A stretch of DNA of 64,000 bases, from contig NZ_LZIJ01000055.1 of NCBI RefSeq assembly GCF_001667115.1, positions 62,001 through 126,000 on the forward strand, given 5' to 3'. Of the stretch, positions 44,162-53,969 are shown in pieces; positions within the stretch are counted from its first letter, which is position 1; every line of letters starts with the position of its first letter. This DNA comes from Mycobacterium sp. 852002-51163_SCH5372311 (GTDB lineage: Bacteria > Actinomycetota > Actinomycetes > Mycobacteriales > Mycobacteriaceae). The translations under genes and the position numbers were made by a program. Below the pieces are notes generated by a model, which had not been told where the DNA came from, ran no database searches, and was given only the letters and a program-made list of their open reading frames with translations.

Positions 44162-45801
44162 CTACGGTCGGCGACCACCTGGTCAACAGGATGCGCGAGG
44201 CGGGAATCTCGGTCGTTAGCGGGCTGCCGACTTCCCGGCTTGATTCGCTGCTGGTGCGTATCTCCCGCGACCCCGGTTTTCGGATTGTCCTGGCACGGCA
44301 CGAGGGCGGTGCCGGCTACCTCGCCGACGGCTTTGCCCGGGCGTCCGGCAGGCCGGCGGCAGTCTTCGCGGCAGGTCCTGGGGCGACAAATGTCATTACC
44401 GCCGTGGCGAATGCGTCGGTGAACCATGTCCCGATGCTTGTCCTGACCGGCGAGGTGTCAGTACCGGAATTCGGCTTGCATTCGCAGCAGGACACGAGCG
44501 CAGACGGGATTGGCTTGCCGTCAGTTTTCCAGCGCCTGTGCCGTGTTTCGGTGTCGATCGAATCTGTCGCAAACGCGCGGAGCAAGATCGACCGGGCGTT
44601 CCGCACCTTGCAGAGCGCACCGCACGGACCCGTGCACATCTCGCTGCCGCGCGATCTGATCGATGAAGTACTGCCGGAGCATCAGCTTGCGACGCCTACC
44701 GCGGTCCCCAAAATCCTGGCGGCGCGCGGTGCTGAGACAACCCACGAAGTGATCGCCATGCTGGAACGATCCCACTCCCCAATGCTGCTGCTGGGCAACG
44801 GATGCCGGATGGACGGCGTCCACGAGGAGATCATCGCCTTCTGCGAGAAGGCCGAGCTGCCCTTCGCCACCACCCCCAATGGCCGGGGGGTCATCGCCGA
44901 AACGCATCCACTGTCGCTGGGCGTGCTCGGCTTGTTCGGTGACGGCAGAGCCGAACAATACGTGTTCGAAACGCCGTGCGATCTCATGATCGCGGTCGGC
45001 GTGTCGTTTGACGGGCTGGTCACCCGCTCGTTCTCACCTCGTTGGGCCAACCTGAAAGCCGAAGTGGTCCACGTCGATCCCGACCCAACGGCATTCGGCC
45101 GATTCGTCGCGACCTCCCTCGGCATCACCATGACCAGCCGTGCCTTCGCGCAATCTCTGAATTCAGCCCGGGCACCGCAGCGGCCACGCAATACCGCTCT
45201 GCCGCAACCGGCATCGCCCGCGACACCGCAAGCCCGCGAGGACGTCATTCATCCGCTCGAGGTCATGCGGGAAATGGACGTGTTGCTGCCACCTAATGCG
45301 ACCATTTGCACCGACGTCGGAACCTGCATCTTCTGGGCGTTCCAAGGAATTCCGGTGCGAAGGCCGGGCGGGTTCTTCGCCACCATCGACTTCTCGCCCA
45401 TGGGATGCGGCATTGCCGGGGCGATCGGCATTGCCCTTGCCCGGCCTGATGATCGGATAGTCTGCATCGCCGGTGACGGGGCTTTCTTGATGCATGGCAC
45501 CGAGGTTTCCACCGCGGTCGCCCAAGGACTTGCGGTGACATGGGTCATCTTGAACGACGGGCAACTCAGTGCCACCACCGGCCCCGTCCGCGGACGGATG
45601 GACCCGTCACCGGTGGCCACGATCGGCGCCACCGACTTGGCAACCATGGCTTCTGCGCTCGGAGCGGAAGGAATTCGAGTCGCCAGCCGTGCCGACCTGC
45701 GCGCCGGACTGGAAAAAGCGTTGGTTGCGACGGGCCCCTGTGTGCTCGATATCGCGATCGATCCGGAAATCAACCAACCTGACATAGGAGTAGGAAAATG
45801 A
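44158..45801 (+). CDS. Thiamine-diphosphate-dependent enzyme (acetolactate synthase-like)
   Basis: A 547-residue enzyme with the three-domain ThDP layout: N-terminal pyrimidine-binding domain with catalytic Glu49 (ARHEGGAGYLADGFARA), a central domain, and a C-terminal diphosphate-binding domain with the GDG motif at residues 439-441 (GDGAFLMHGTE ... ILNDGQ). It resembles acetolactate synthase/benzoylformate decarboxylase relatives, which decarboxylate 2-oxo acids and add the acyl anion to an acceptor. It is not the housekeeping IlvB by context: it is flanked by a cupin and an HMGL-type aldolase, all overlapping. Substrate unknown. Confidence 0.88.
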   Translation: MTTVGDHLVNRMREAGISVVSGLPTSRLDSLLVRISRDPGFRIVLARHEGGAGYLADGFARASGRPAAVFAAGPGATNVITAVANASVNHVPMLVLTGEVSVPEFGLHSQQDTSADGIGLPSVFQRLCRVSVSIESVANARSKIDRAFRTLQSAPHGPVHISLPRDLIDEVLPEHQLATPTAVPKILAARGAETTHEVIAMLERSHSPMLLLGNGCRMDGVHEEIIAFCEKAELPFATTPNGRGVIAETHPLSLGVLGLFGDGRAEQYVFETPCDLMIAVGVSFDGLVTRSFSPRWANLKAEVVHVDPDPTAFGRFVATSLGITMTSRAFAQSLNSARAPQRPRNTALPQPASPATPQAREDVIHPLEVMREMDVLLPPNATICTDVGTCIFWAFQGIPVRRPGGFFATIDFSPMGCGIAGAIGIALARPDDRIVCIAGDGAFLMHGTEVSTAVAQGLAVTWVILNDGQLSATTGPVRGRMDPSPVATIGATDLATMASALGAEGIRVASRADLRAGLEKALVATGPCVLDIAIDPEINQPDIGVGK

Positions 45802-46793
45802 AACGACAGCCAGTAATCCTAGACACGACCATCCGTGACGGCAGTTATGCCGTGAACTTCCAGTACACCGGCGAGGACCTGCGCAACATCATCGTGGACC
45901 TCGACGTGGCGGGCATTCCCTACATCGAAATCGGGCATGGCGTCACCATCGGCGCCAACGCCGCGCAAGGTCGGGCAGCTCAGACCGACGAGGAATACCT
46001 CCGCATCGGCCGCTCGGTGGTTCGTAACGCCAAACTCGGCGCCGTGATCGTGCCGGCCCTGGCGCCGATCGAGACCGTCGACTTGGCCGGTGATCATCTC
46101 GATTTCCTCCGTATGTGCGTACTCGCCGACGAATTCGACAACGTGACGCCATTCGTCGAGCGTGCCCGGGCGAAGGGTCTCGAGGTTTCGATTCAGCTGG
46201 TCAAGTCGCATCTCTTCGACCCGGATGTGCTGGCGAAGGTTGCCGGGCAGGCGTACGACGCCGGCGTCGGAATCGTCTACGTGGTGGATACCACCGGAAC
46301 ATTTCTACCGGAGGACGTGCGGCGATACGTCGAGACCATCCGCGCCGCAAGCGATGTCACCGTTGGCTACCACGGGCACAACAATCTCGGCATGGCGGTC
46401 GCGAATACGCTCGAGGCATTCGACGCAGGCGCCGACTTCCTGGACGGAACCCTGATGGCCTTCGGCCGGGGCGCAGGCAACTGCCAGACCGAATGCCTGA
46501 TCGCGGCACTTCAGCGACGCGGGCATCTGCCGAGCATCGATCTAGATCGGATTCTCGACGCGGCACGCTCGAGGATGCTGGGAAGGACCCGGGAAAGCTA
46601 CGGCATCGACCCGTGGGAGGTCAGTTTCGGCTTGCATGGGCTGGATTCGACGCAGGTCGCCCATTTGCGTACGTCGGCGGAAAACGCCGGCCTTTCGGTG
46701 TCACGAGTCATCCGGGAGATCTCGAAAAGCATTGATGGTCCGTGGCTGTCAGCAGATGACATCGATCAGGTGATCGCCGGGATGCGAGCGTGA
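45798..46793 (+). CDS. HMGL-like/4-hydroxy-2-oxovalerate aldolase-family enzyme
   Basis: A 331-residue TIM-barrel enzyme of the DRE metallolyase superfamily: DTTIRDGSYAVNF (Asp metal ligand, Arg-Asp pair), VSIQLVKSH, and YHGHNNLGMA with metal-binding His192 and His194. It resembles DmpG/MhpE aldolases, which cleave 4-hydroxy-2-oxo acids to pyruvate and an aldehyde. The aldehyde-dehydrogenase partner usual in catechol degradation is not adjacent. It overlaps the ThDP gene by ATGA and abuts the exporter, so it probably works in sequence with the ThDP enzyme on a 2-oxo acid. Confidence 0.88.
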   Translation: MKRQPVILDTTIRDGSYAVNFQYTGEDLRNIIVDLDVAGIPYIEIGHGVTIGANAAQGRAAQTDEEYLRIGRSVVRNAKLGAVIVPALAPIETVDLAGDHLDFLRMCVLADEFDNVTPFVERARAKGLEVSIQLVKSHLFDPDVLAKVAGQAYDAGVGIVYVVDTTGTFLPEDVRRYVETIRAASDVTVGYHGHNNLGMAVANTLEAFDAGADFLDGTLMAFGRGAGNCQTECLIAALQRRGHLPSIDLDRILDAARSRMLGRTRESYGIDPWEVSFGLHGLDSTQVAHLRTSAENAGLSVSRVIREISKSIDGPWLSADDIDQVIAGMRA

Positions 46794-48185
46794 ATGCCTG
46801 ATCTCGCGGTAGCGCAACGCCGGCTGGACTCCAAGCTGGTGATGACCACCGTCACGGGCATGTTGCTCCTGACGATGGTCACCCTGGACACCACAGTCGT
46901 CAACGTGGCGCAGCGAACGTTCGTCGACGAGTTCTCGTCGACGCAGGCCGTCGTCGCGTGGACGCTGACCGGCTACACCCTGTCGTTGGCCGCGGTGATC
47001 CCGCTGACCGGTTGGGCGGCCGACCGGCTGGGGACAAAGCGGCTCGTCCTGGCCTCCCTGCTGCTGTTCACCTTGGGATCGGTGCTGTGCGCGTTGGCGC
47101 CGAATGTTGCTCTGCTGGTGGCATTTCGGGCTGTACAGGGCCTCGGCGGCGGCATGCTCATGCCGCTGCAGCTTGTCGTCCTGACCCGCGCGGCCGGGCC
47201 CGAACGGTTGTGCCGGGTACTCACAATAAGCATGGTTCCGGTATTGATCGCTCCGATCTGTGGTCCCATTCTGGGCGGCTGGTTGATCGGCGCCTTCGGT
47301 TGGCAGTGGATTTTCCTGATCAACATCCCAGTCGGATTGCTCACCTTTGAGTTGGCGAAGTTTTCGCTGCCCGAAGATGTTCCGTCATCCGCGGAGCCGT
47401 TGGATGTGGTCGGCATGTTGATGCTCTCCCCAGGGCTGGTGCTGTTTCTTTATGGTGTGTCACTGTTGCCGGAGCACGGCACACCGGCTGAACCCTCGGT
47501 CTGGCGACCGGCAACCGTCGGTTTGATTCTCCTCTGCGCGTTCATAATTCATTCCGCGCGCCGAACCAATCGTGCTTTGATCGACCTTCGTCTCCTCAAA
47601 AACCGCGCTGTCGCGGCCGCCAACGCGACAAGATTCCTATTCGTCGTGGCATTCTTCGGCAGTCTTCTGTTGCTTCCCGGATACTTCCAACAGGTACTCG
47701 CAAAGACGCCGCTCGAGTCTGGCTTGTTACTCCTACCACAAACATTGGGTGCTGCCGCGGTAATCCCGATCGTTGGAGCGATGCTGGAACGAAAAGGGCC
47801 CCGCCGCATAGTGTTGTTCGGCACGGCGTTCATGAGCGTAGGCATGAGCATGTTTGTCTACGGCATAACGCGGCACCACGTGGACATCACAGTGCTTTCG
47901 AGCGCACTCGTGTTGTTCGGAGTCGGCAGCGGCTGCTTGATGACTCCAGTCTCCTGGGCGGCTGTACACACGCTCAATCCAGACGAAGTCGCCCACGGCT
48001 CAACACTATTCAATGTCAATCACAACACAGCCGCCTCCGTCGGCGCCGCCGTGATGTCGGTCATCCTGACTAGCCGGTTGCATGGCAACGATCTGCCACA
48101 CGCCTACGCCGGGGTCTTTGCGATCGTCATCATCGTGCTGCTCGCCACCGCCATCCCCGCGTCATTGCTGCCCGCCCGCGCGTAG
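46794..48185 (+). CDS. DHA2-family MFS exporter
   Basis: A 463-residue protein with about 14 transmembrane segments. The DHA2 (EmrB/QacA) motifs are visible: LDTTVVNVA in helix 1, AWTLTGYTLSLAAVIPLTGWAADRLG (motif A region), and PVLIAPICGPILGGWLIGAFGWQWIFLINIPVG (motif C). The ATG follows the aldolase stop without a gap, making it the last gene of the cupin-ThDP-aldolase operon. In this setting it most likely exports the product of the pathway, or protects from it. Confidence 0.92.
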   Translation: MPDLAVAQRRLDSKLVMTTVTGMLLLTMVTLDTTVVNVAQRTFVDEFSSTQAVVAWTLTGYTLSLAAVIPLTGWAADRLGTKRLVLASLLLFTLGSVLCALAPNVALLVAFRAVQGLGGGMLMPLQLVVLTRAAGPERLCRVLTISMVPVLIAPICGPILGGWLIGAFGWQWIFLINIPVGLLTFELAKFSLPEDVPSSAEPLDVVGMLMLSPGLVLFLYGVSLLPEHGTPAEPSVWRPATVGLILLCAFIIHSARRTNRALIDLRLLKNRAVAAANATRFLFVVAFFGSLLLLPGYFQQVLAKTPLESGLLLLPQTLGAAAVIPIVGAMLERKGPRRIVLFGTAFMSVGMSMFVYGITRHHVDITVLSSALVLFGVGSGCLMTPVSWAAVHTLNPDEVAHGSTLFNVNHNTAASVGAAVMSVILTSRLHGNDLPHAYAGVFAIVIIVLLATAIPASLLPARA

Positions 48186-48465
48186 CAGTAGTCGCTATCG
48201 GCGTCTGATCGCAACTCGGGCGTTGCTGCCGTCGTGCATCGCCGTGGTCAATTCAGCCGGACGTATTCGTACGTGATCATCTCATTCGAGAGCAACGCGC
48301 CCGAGGAAGTCGTCGATCCGCTGAGCGTCGCCGTGCATGACTGCGACCGTGTGTTCTGGTCGGCCGCGACGTCGAGGGGCTCCAACCGGCCGACAACCCG
48401 GATATCATTCCTCCTCACGACGGCCTATAGTCAGCGCAATAAGGCATGCCGCAGGAGGCGAAACA

Positions 48466-49968
48466 ATGACGTTGGCCACCGATCATCAGGTACCGCTACG
48501 CCACACGGACCGTTTCTTCATCAACGGCGAGTGGGTGAAGCCGAGTTCGGACACGGCGATCCGCGTCTTCGACTCGAGTACCGAGGAACTGTACTTCCGG
48601 GTTCCCGAGGCTCAGGCCGCCGATATGGACGCGGCCATCGCGGCCGCCAAGCACGCCTTCGATCGCGGGCCGTGGCCGCGCATGACGCACGCGGAGCGCG
48701 CCGGGTACCTGCGCTCTATCGCCGCACAACTCGAAGCGCGAACAGCCGACTACGGCCAGATGTGGCCGCGCGAATCCGGCACCCTCTTCTCGATGGCGAA
48801 GTACTCCGCCGTCGGCGATGCCCGCGTCTTCAAGTTCTACGCCGACCTGGCCGACGACTATCCCTTCGAGGAGCCATTCCAGCCGGCCGCAACGGGATTG
48901 GCGCGCGGCGGATTCGGTCTGCTCGTCCGCGAGCCGGTGGGCGTCGTCGGTGCGATCGTTCCGTGGAATGCGCCCCTGACACTCATCGTCAACAAAGCCG
49001 CTCCCGCACTGTTGGCCGGATGCACCCTGATCATCAAGGTCTCGCCCGAAGCGCCCGGCGCGGGTTACCTGATGGCCGAAATCGCCGAGGACATCGGCCT
49101 GCCGCCCGGTGTGCTGAATGTCGTGACCGCCGACCGCGAAGTTTCCGAGTTGCTGGTTCGCGATCACCGGGTCGACAAGATCGCTTTCACCGGATCCACC
49201 GCGGCGGGCCGCAAAATCGGATCGATCTGCGGCGAGCGGGTCGCAAGATGCACCCTGGAACTCGGTGGCAAGTCGGCGGCCGTGATCCTCGACGACGCTG
49301 ACATCGAGACTGCAGCAGCGACGCTCGCAGGCGCGGAGTGCCTGATGTCGGGCCAGGTCTGCGCATCGCTGACCAGGATTGTGGTGCCCCGCAGCCGCCA
49401 CGACGAATTCGCCGACGCGCTGGCCGCCGCCTTCTCGGCGGTGCAGGTGGGCGACCCATTCGATGCGGCCACCCAAATGGGCCCGCTGGCAATGGAACGT
49501 CAGCGGGACCGGGTCGAGGGCTACATTGCCAAGGGCATCGAGGAAGGAGCGACCCTGGTCACCGGCGGCGGCCGGCCGAAGCATCTGAAGCGCGGCTACT
49601 ACATCGAGCCCACCGTGTTCGCGAATGTCGACAACAAGCAAGTCATCGCGCAGGAGGAGATATTCGGCCCGGTGCTCAGCGTGATACCGGCCGACGATGA
49701 CAGCCAGGCGATCGACATCGCCAACGACACCATCTACGGCCTCAACGCAGCGGTGTTCACCCCGGACACCGCCCGGGCCCGCGAGGTTGCAGCTGAACTG
49801 CGCTCAGGAACCGTGGGGCACAACAACTTTCGGATGGACATGGGGACAGCGTTCGGCGGATTCAAGCAATCGGGCATCGGACGCGAGGGCGGCCGCGAAG
49901 GTTTGTTGCCCTACCTGGAAACGAAGACCGTTCTGCTCGACGAAGCACCACCGCGCTACCAGCAGTGA
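48466..49968 (+). CDS. Aldehyde dehydrogenase
   Basis: A 500-residue NAD(P)-dependent aldehyde dehydrogenase: GAIVPWNAPL, AFTGSTAAGRKIG, ELGGKSA with Glu265 as general base, and SGQVCASLTR with catalytic Cys299. EEIFGPVLSV and GGFKQSGIGREGG complete the family blocks. The ATG at 48466 is preceded by a strong GCAGGAGG and is preferred over the open frame upstream. It is 280 bp downstream of the exporter; whether it is part of the same pathway is uncertain. No gene is supported in 48186-48465. Confidence 0.93.
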   Translation: MTLATDHQVPLRHTDRFFINGEWVKPSSDTAIRVFDSSTEELYFRVPEAQAADMDAAIAAAKHAFDRGPWPRMTHAERAGYLRSIAAQLEARTADYGQMWPRESGTLFSMAKYSAVGDARVFKFYADLADDYPFEEPFQPAATGLARGGFGLLVREPVGVVGAIVPWNAPLTLIVNKAAPALLAGCTLIIKVSPEAPGAGYLMAEIAEDIGLPPGVLNVVTADREVSELLVRDHRVDKIAFTGSTAAGRKIGSICGERVARCTLELGGKSAAVILDDADIETAAATLAGAECLMSGQVCASLTRIVVPRSRHDEFADALAAAFSAVQVGDPFDAATQMGPLAMERQRDRVEGYIAKGIEEGATLVTGGGRPKHLKRGYYIEPTVFANVDNKQVIAQEEIFGPVLSVIPADDDSQAIDIANDTIYGLNAAVFTPDTARAREVAAELRSGTVGHNNFRMDMGTAFGGFKQSGIGREGGREGLLPYLETKTVLLDEAPPRYQQ

Positions 49969-50080
49969 CGTAGCGCCCCGACTGTCCGAAATCGCTGGTC
50001 GTGCAAGAACGGGCACGACGTTATTCCCTGTTGCCTCATCAAGGAGCCCGCGGCGACATTCGTGGTATCGGGCTTTTCCC

Positions 50081-50208
50081 TGTGAATCCTGGGCTTTGCG
50101 TGTGCAACCTGGGCGTTGCGCGTGCAACCTGGGCGTAGATTCGCGACGATTCTCGCCCTACCTGCACACCCAAAGCCGTGGGTTCACACCCAGAGCCGTA
50201 GGTTCACA
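50081..50208. repeat. Inverted array of 20-bp tandem units
   Basis: Three 20-bp units in direct orientation (start TGTGAATCCTGGGCTTTGCG at 50081, then 50101 and 50121) face three related units in the opposite orientation, ending ...GGTTCACA at 50208. The element begins TGTGAA and ends TTCACA. The consensus is TGTGNAACCNNGGGCTTTGNG. Between 49969 and 50360 no gene is supported. Confidence 0.75.
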
Positions 50209-50360
50209 ATGAAATGAGCGACCTCTGTCCGCCGTCACAACCGCGGGCGGATTGTGCCTAGTGCACTACGGCGTTTCACCGTGCACCTTGCCGGGATCGT
50301 GGCAATCTAGGCCAAGGGCCCACCCCCGCGCGGCGGACCCCGTTACATCGAGGGGGCGCA

Positions 50361-53300
50361 ATGCCGTTCGAGCCGCAACCGGTGACGGAGTTGACGCAGG
50401 AGCTCCGGCTGGCTACGACCATGACGGGTGGCGTCAGCCTGGCCATCTGGATGGCTGGAGTTGCCCGCGAGATCAACTTGCTGGCGCAGGCGTCCCAATG
50501 GCGCAGGCGGCGCGGACCTTTCCCTGCCGACAGCCAGCTCCCCGCGGCATCGGCCGAGTCGCTGCGGCTCTACACCGAACTCATCGACCTGCTCGACACC
50601 GTCGTGGACGTCGACGTCTTGTCGGGGACGAGTGCCGGCGGCATCGGCGCGGCTCTGCTCGCTTCGTCACGAGCCACGGGTTCCGATCTCGGTGGCCTGC
50701 GCGAGCTTTGGCTCGACCTCGGCGCTCTGACCGACCTCTTGCGCGACCCTACAGACAAGAACACACCCTCCCTCTTGTACGGCGACGAGCGCATGTATGC
50801 CGCACTGGCGCAGCAGATTCCACAACTCGCGACTGGACCGTTCCCACCCCTGGCGGATGCATTGCCCTCCACCACTCTGTACGTCACCACGACGCTGCTG
50901 ACCGGCGAGACGAGCAGGTTCACCGACTCCTACGGCACGCTCGTTCAGGATGTGGACCGGCGGGGGATACTCACCTTCACCGAAGCCGACCTCGCCAACG
51001 ATGACAATTCAGCCGCCCTGGCTTTGGCGGCACGTAGCTCGGCGTCGTTCCCGCTGGCTTTCGAGCCTTCATTCCTCCCATTCACGAACGGCACCCCCAA
51101 GAAAGGAGCCGTACCGGCTCGACCACCGATGGCGCCCTACGCCAACATCACTCGCCCACATTGGGCCGCCGACGGCGGCCTGCTCGACAACCAACCCATC
51201 GACGTGCTGCTCCAGCGCATCTTCGACCGTCGAGCCCGACGGGCTGTTCGACGGGTGCTGCTGTTCGTCGTGCCGTCGGCCGGACCCGCTCCGGACGTGA
51301 AGCAGCAGGCTCCGCAGGACGACGTCAACGAGCCACTCGGGCTGGTCGGCGGGGTGCTCAAGGACCTGGCCGCGGTCACGACGCAGTCGATCGCTGCGGA
51401 CCTGCGCGCGATCCGGGCCCATCAGGACCGGATGGAAGCGCGGACTGACACCAAACTGCACCTCGCAGAGCTGGGTGCGACGGCGGGATCTCGGCTGCTG
51501 AACGCGTCGCTGCTGGCGGACTACCGGAAGCGGGAGGCCGCCAGGCACGCTCAAGCCCTCACCACGGCGTTGTTGCGCCAGCTGAGCACGTGGCTGCCGA
51601 CCTCGGACGGGACGAGCGAAGGCATTCCAAAACACTGGCAATCCGAGTTGGCGATCGGGGGTGACGCCGAGCGGGTGTGTCGTCGACGGATCACCGACTC
51701 CATCCGGCAGCACTGGCCGCAATCAATTCCGGAGACTACGGCCCACCTTGCTCGATACGGCCAACCGGCGTACGACCTCGCGAAAGCATGTGCCATCGCC
51801 GTCGCGCGGGCGGCATACCAACTCGCCACGTCCGGTGAACACATGAGCGCGCTGGCCAAACTCACCGAAGATATTCACGCGGCATGCGCGCCGCCCGCGC
51901 CGCTCGATCTCGCCGCGCTGGTCCACCAGATATGCACCGAGGACCAGGTGCGGAACGGGTCGCTCGAGAATGCAGCCAACACGCTCGCTGAGCGCTATCT
52001 CGACGAGCGCCAGGTGCCAGAAGACGCCTGGGACGGGCTCGGCGCAGCCTTGGTCACCTCCGGCGCGACGATGACAACACTGGCCGGCAGGGAACCCGGT
52101 CCGCTGCTGACGTACCTGAAATACCTTGCGCCGCTCCGCGACCCGCAGGACGTGGCGCGAAAGCTGTTCGACCTCGCCACTACCCAGCGGGCGATGCTTC
52201 CGGCCGAGGCGGACGTCGAGCAGTCCCTGGAGCTCGTCCAGGTGAGTGCGGATACACGCAGCCTGCTCGCACCGGACTGGAAGACGGCACGGGACAAGCT
52301 CACCGGCATGCAGTTTCACCATTTCGGCGCCTTCTACAAACGGTCGTGGCGGGCCAACGACTGGATGTGGGGTCGCCTCGACGGGGCAGGCTGGCTGGTC
52401 CACATGGTGCTCGACCCACGCCGGTTGCATTGGATCGCACAGGCGCGTGCCGCCGAATACCAGAACACCGCCGAGACGCAACCCGCAGCGCGTTGGTTTC
52501 TCAGCAAGCTCAAAGCACTTGGGAACCTTGACTTTCCGGACTCGGGCAGTCTGACTGAAGCGACGCTGCTGAAGGAGCTGCAATTCCTGGATGTTCCGGG
52601 GAATCCATTGCCGCCCAGTATCCCGCTGACCGCGCTGTGGCTGGCACAGGCCTGGCAGCGACGTATCCTCGACGACGAGCTCGACGGACTGGCCAAGGCG
52701 GTCGCCGACCCGCAGCCGGGAAAGCGGCCCGACTGGAGCCCGACAAAATCCCGAAGCTGGGCTGAGCAAGTCCTGGCCACGCCCGAGGGAGCTGCGAAGT
52801 ACAGACTGTTGAATTCCAATCCTGTTGCGAGTGAGACATTTGCGACCGACAAGGGCTCGCCGTTGATGGCGCGAACCGTCACCAAAGCCGCCGCAACAGC
52901 ATCGGCGGCGGCCGGCTCCATCCGACAGCTCCCCGGTGTGCTGAGGCCCGCGCTGATCACTCTGCGAACCCTGACACTCGCCGGATATCGGGTGGTGTCG
53001 TTGACCAAAGGTGTGGCCAAGGCGACGATCGTTGCCGGCGCGGTGCTGCTGATTCTGGGCATCGCGGCCGCGATTCAATCCTCAGGACAGGTTGGGGCAG
53101 TCGGGTTGATCGTCGCCGGGGTTGGCGGCTACCTGATCGTCTTGGGGACCTGGCAGCGTTCCAGCAGAACGCTTTTCGCATTGTTGTGCTTCACGCTTGC
53201 CGGTGCGGTATTGGCGCTCACAACGTACTCGGTACGCACCTGGCTGTTCGGCGCGGACAAGGATCATCCCGGCCTGGTCGGCACGCACGTTTACTGGCTC

Positions 53301-53390
53301 GGCACCCAGTGGTGGCATCCGCTGATCGTCGTCGGCGCGATCGCGCTGGCTCTCGGTTTGACTGCGGTCGCCAATCCACGCCGAAAGTGA
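50361..53390 (+). CDS. Very large patatin-like phospholipase (DUF3376 type)
   Basis: A 1009-residue protein. The N-terminal patatin domain has the oxyanion-like loop TMTGGVSLAIWMAGV, nucleophile GTSAGG at Ser91 and the dyad Asp271 in DGGLLDNQP, so a Ser-Asp lipid acyl hydrolase is likely. A long helical DUF3376-type region follows (about 380-830), and the C terminus has three to four transmembrane helices (about 890-1005). The protein is predicted to be a membrane-bound phospholipase. ATG 50361 has a GAGGGGGC ribosome site. Confidence 0.88.
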   Translation: MPFEPQPVTELTQELRLATTMTGGVSLAIWMAGVAREINLLAQASQWRRRRGPFPADSQLPAASAESLRLYTELIDLLDTVVDVDVLSGTSAGGIGAALLASSRATGSDLGGLRELWLDLGALTDLLRDPTDKNTPSLLYGDERMYAALAQQIPQLATGPFPPLADALPSTTLYVTTTLLTGETSRFTDSYGTLVQDVDRRGILTFTEADLANDDNSAALALAARSSASFPLAFEPSFLPFTNGTPKKGAVPARPPMAPYANITRPHWAADGGLLDNQPIDVLLQRIFDRRARRAVRRVLLFVVPSAGPAPDVKQQAPQDDVNEPLGLVGGVLKDLAAVTTQSIAADLRAIRAHQDRMEARTDTKLHLAELGATAGSRLLNASLLADYRKREAARHAQALTTALLRQLSTWLPTSDGTSEGIPKHWQSELAIGGDAERVCRRRITDSIRQHWPQSIPETTAHLARYGQPAYDLAKACAIAVARAAYQLATSGEHMSALAKLTEDIHAACAPPAPLDLAALVHQICTEDQVRNGSLENAANTLAERYLDERQVPEDAWDGLGAALVTSGATMTTLAGREPGPLLTYLKYLAPLRDPQDVARKLFDLATTQRAMLPAEADVEQSLELVQVSADTRSLLAPDWKTARDKLTGMQFHHFGAFYKRSWRANDWMWGRLDGAGWLVHMVLDPRRLHWIAQARAAEYQNTAETQPAARWFLSKLKALGNLDFPDSGSLTEATLLKELQFLDVPGNPLPPSIPLTALWLAQAWQRRILDDELDGLAKAVADPQPGKRPDWSPTKSRSWAEQVLATPEGAAKYRLLNSNPVASETFATDKGSPLMARTVTKAAATASAAAGSIRQLPGVLRPALITLRTLTLAGYRVVSLTKGVAKATIVAGAVLLILGIAAAIQSSGQVGAVGLIVAGVGGYLIVLGTWQRSSRTLFALLCFTLAGAVLALTTYSVRTWLFGADKDHPGLVGTHVYWLGTQWWHPLIVVGAIALALGLTAVANPRRK

Positions 53391-53403
53391 CTGTGCGCCA
53401 AGC

Positions 53404-53643
53404 TCACGACGGCGCGCACAACGCCGTTGCCATCGGCTCCGCTTCTGCCGTCGGGAAGCCTTGCTGTGAAATCGCTTTCACGTAGTCGGTGATCGCTGCC
53501 ACCGCCGCTACCCCTTCGGGGTTGGTCGGATCGCACGGCTCGGCGAACATCACTCGAAAGAGCCCCGGCCGGTCCAGGGCGAACTGGACATAAGCGACTG
53601 CGATTTCGGCGAGGTCGTCGGCCGTACGCGGCGAGGCGCGCAC
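53404..53643 (-). pseudogene. TetR-type ligand-binding domain remnant
   Basis: Seventy-nine codons match the core of the WHG-type C-terminal domain of TetR regulators (DDLAEIAVAYVQFALDRPGLFRVMFAEP). The HTH half is missing and the usual VHG helix at the end is lost (ALCAPS then stop), so both ends are damaged. Palindromic GTTAGC sites lie just beyond its 5' end. Confidence 0.6.
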
Positions 53644-53689
53644 TACGGCCAGTGCTTACGTTTAGTTCCTACTGTTAGCAGCGCGCCGA

Positions 53690-53704
53690 GTTAGCGTTGC
53701 TAAC
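53690..53704. promoter_or_regulatory. Inverted repeat GTTAGC-GTT-GCTAAC
   Basis: A perfect 6-bp inverted repeat with 3-nt spacer, plus another GTTAGC half-site at 53674-53679. It lies between the TetR remnant and the small gene at 53724, as expected for the operator of the now broken regulator. Confidence 0.55.
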
Positions 53705-53723
53705 GTCCAGAAGGGAAGTTCTC

Positions 53724-53915
53724 ATGTCGAAAGGTCCAGCACCGGCTGAGTTGTTCATGCCAATCCAGCTGCGACTCGGTGTCAGCCCGGCATTTGCGCT
53801 GATCACCGACCAGCGTGTGCAGCGTCGCGCCCTGCGCAGCGACTCACGATGGCTCACGTCGAAAGAGGCAAAGGCGTCAACGCACCCGAAGTCGGCGTCG
53901 CCGGATAAGCGCTAA
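53724..53915 (+). CDS. Small hypothetical protein
   Basis: A 63-residue frame from ATG 53724, preceded by GAAGGGAAG. The N-terminal half is moderately hydrophobic (PAELFMPIQLRLGVSPAFAL) and the C-terminal half strongly basic (KASTHPKSASPDKR). No family is recognised. It could be the start of a truncated gene, because downstream sequence lacks continuing similarity. Confidence 0.35.
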   Translation: MSKGPAPAELFMPIQLRLGVSPAFALITDQRVQRRALRSDSRWLTSKEAKASTHPKSASPDKR

Positions 53916-53969
53916 GTTCACCAGAGCACCCGGCAGAATTCGAAGACAACACGATCAGCGGAGATACAG

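Noticed and set aside
50081..50208. CRISPR array or insertion sequence
   Set aside because: Units are contiguous without spacers and half are inverted; there is no transposase frame, so it is reported only as a structured repeat.
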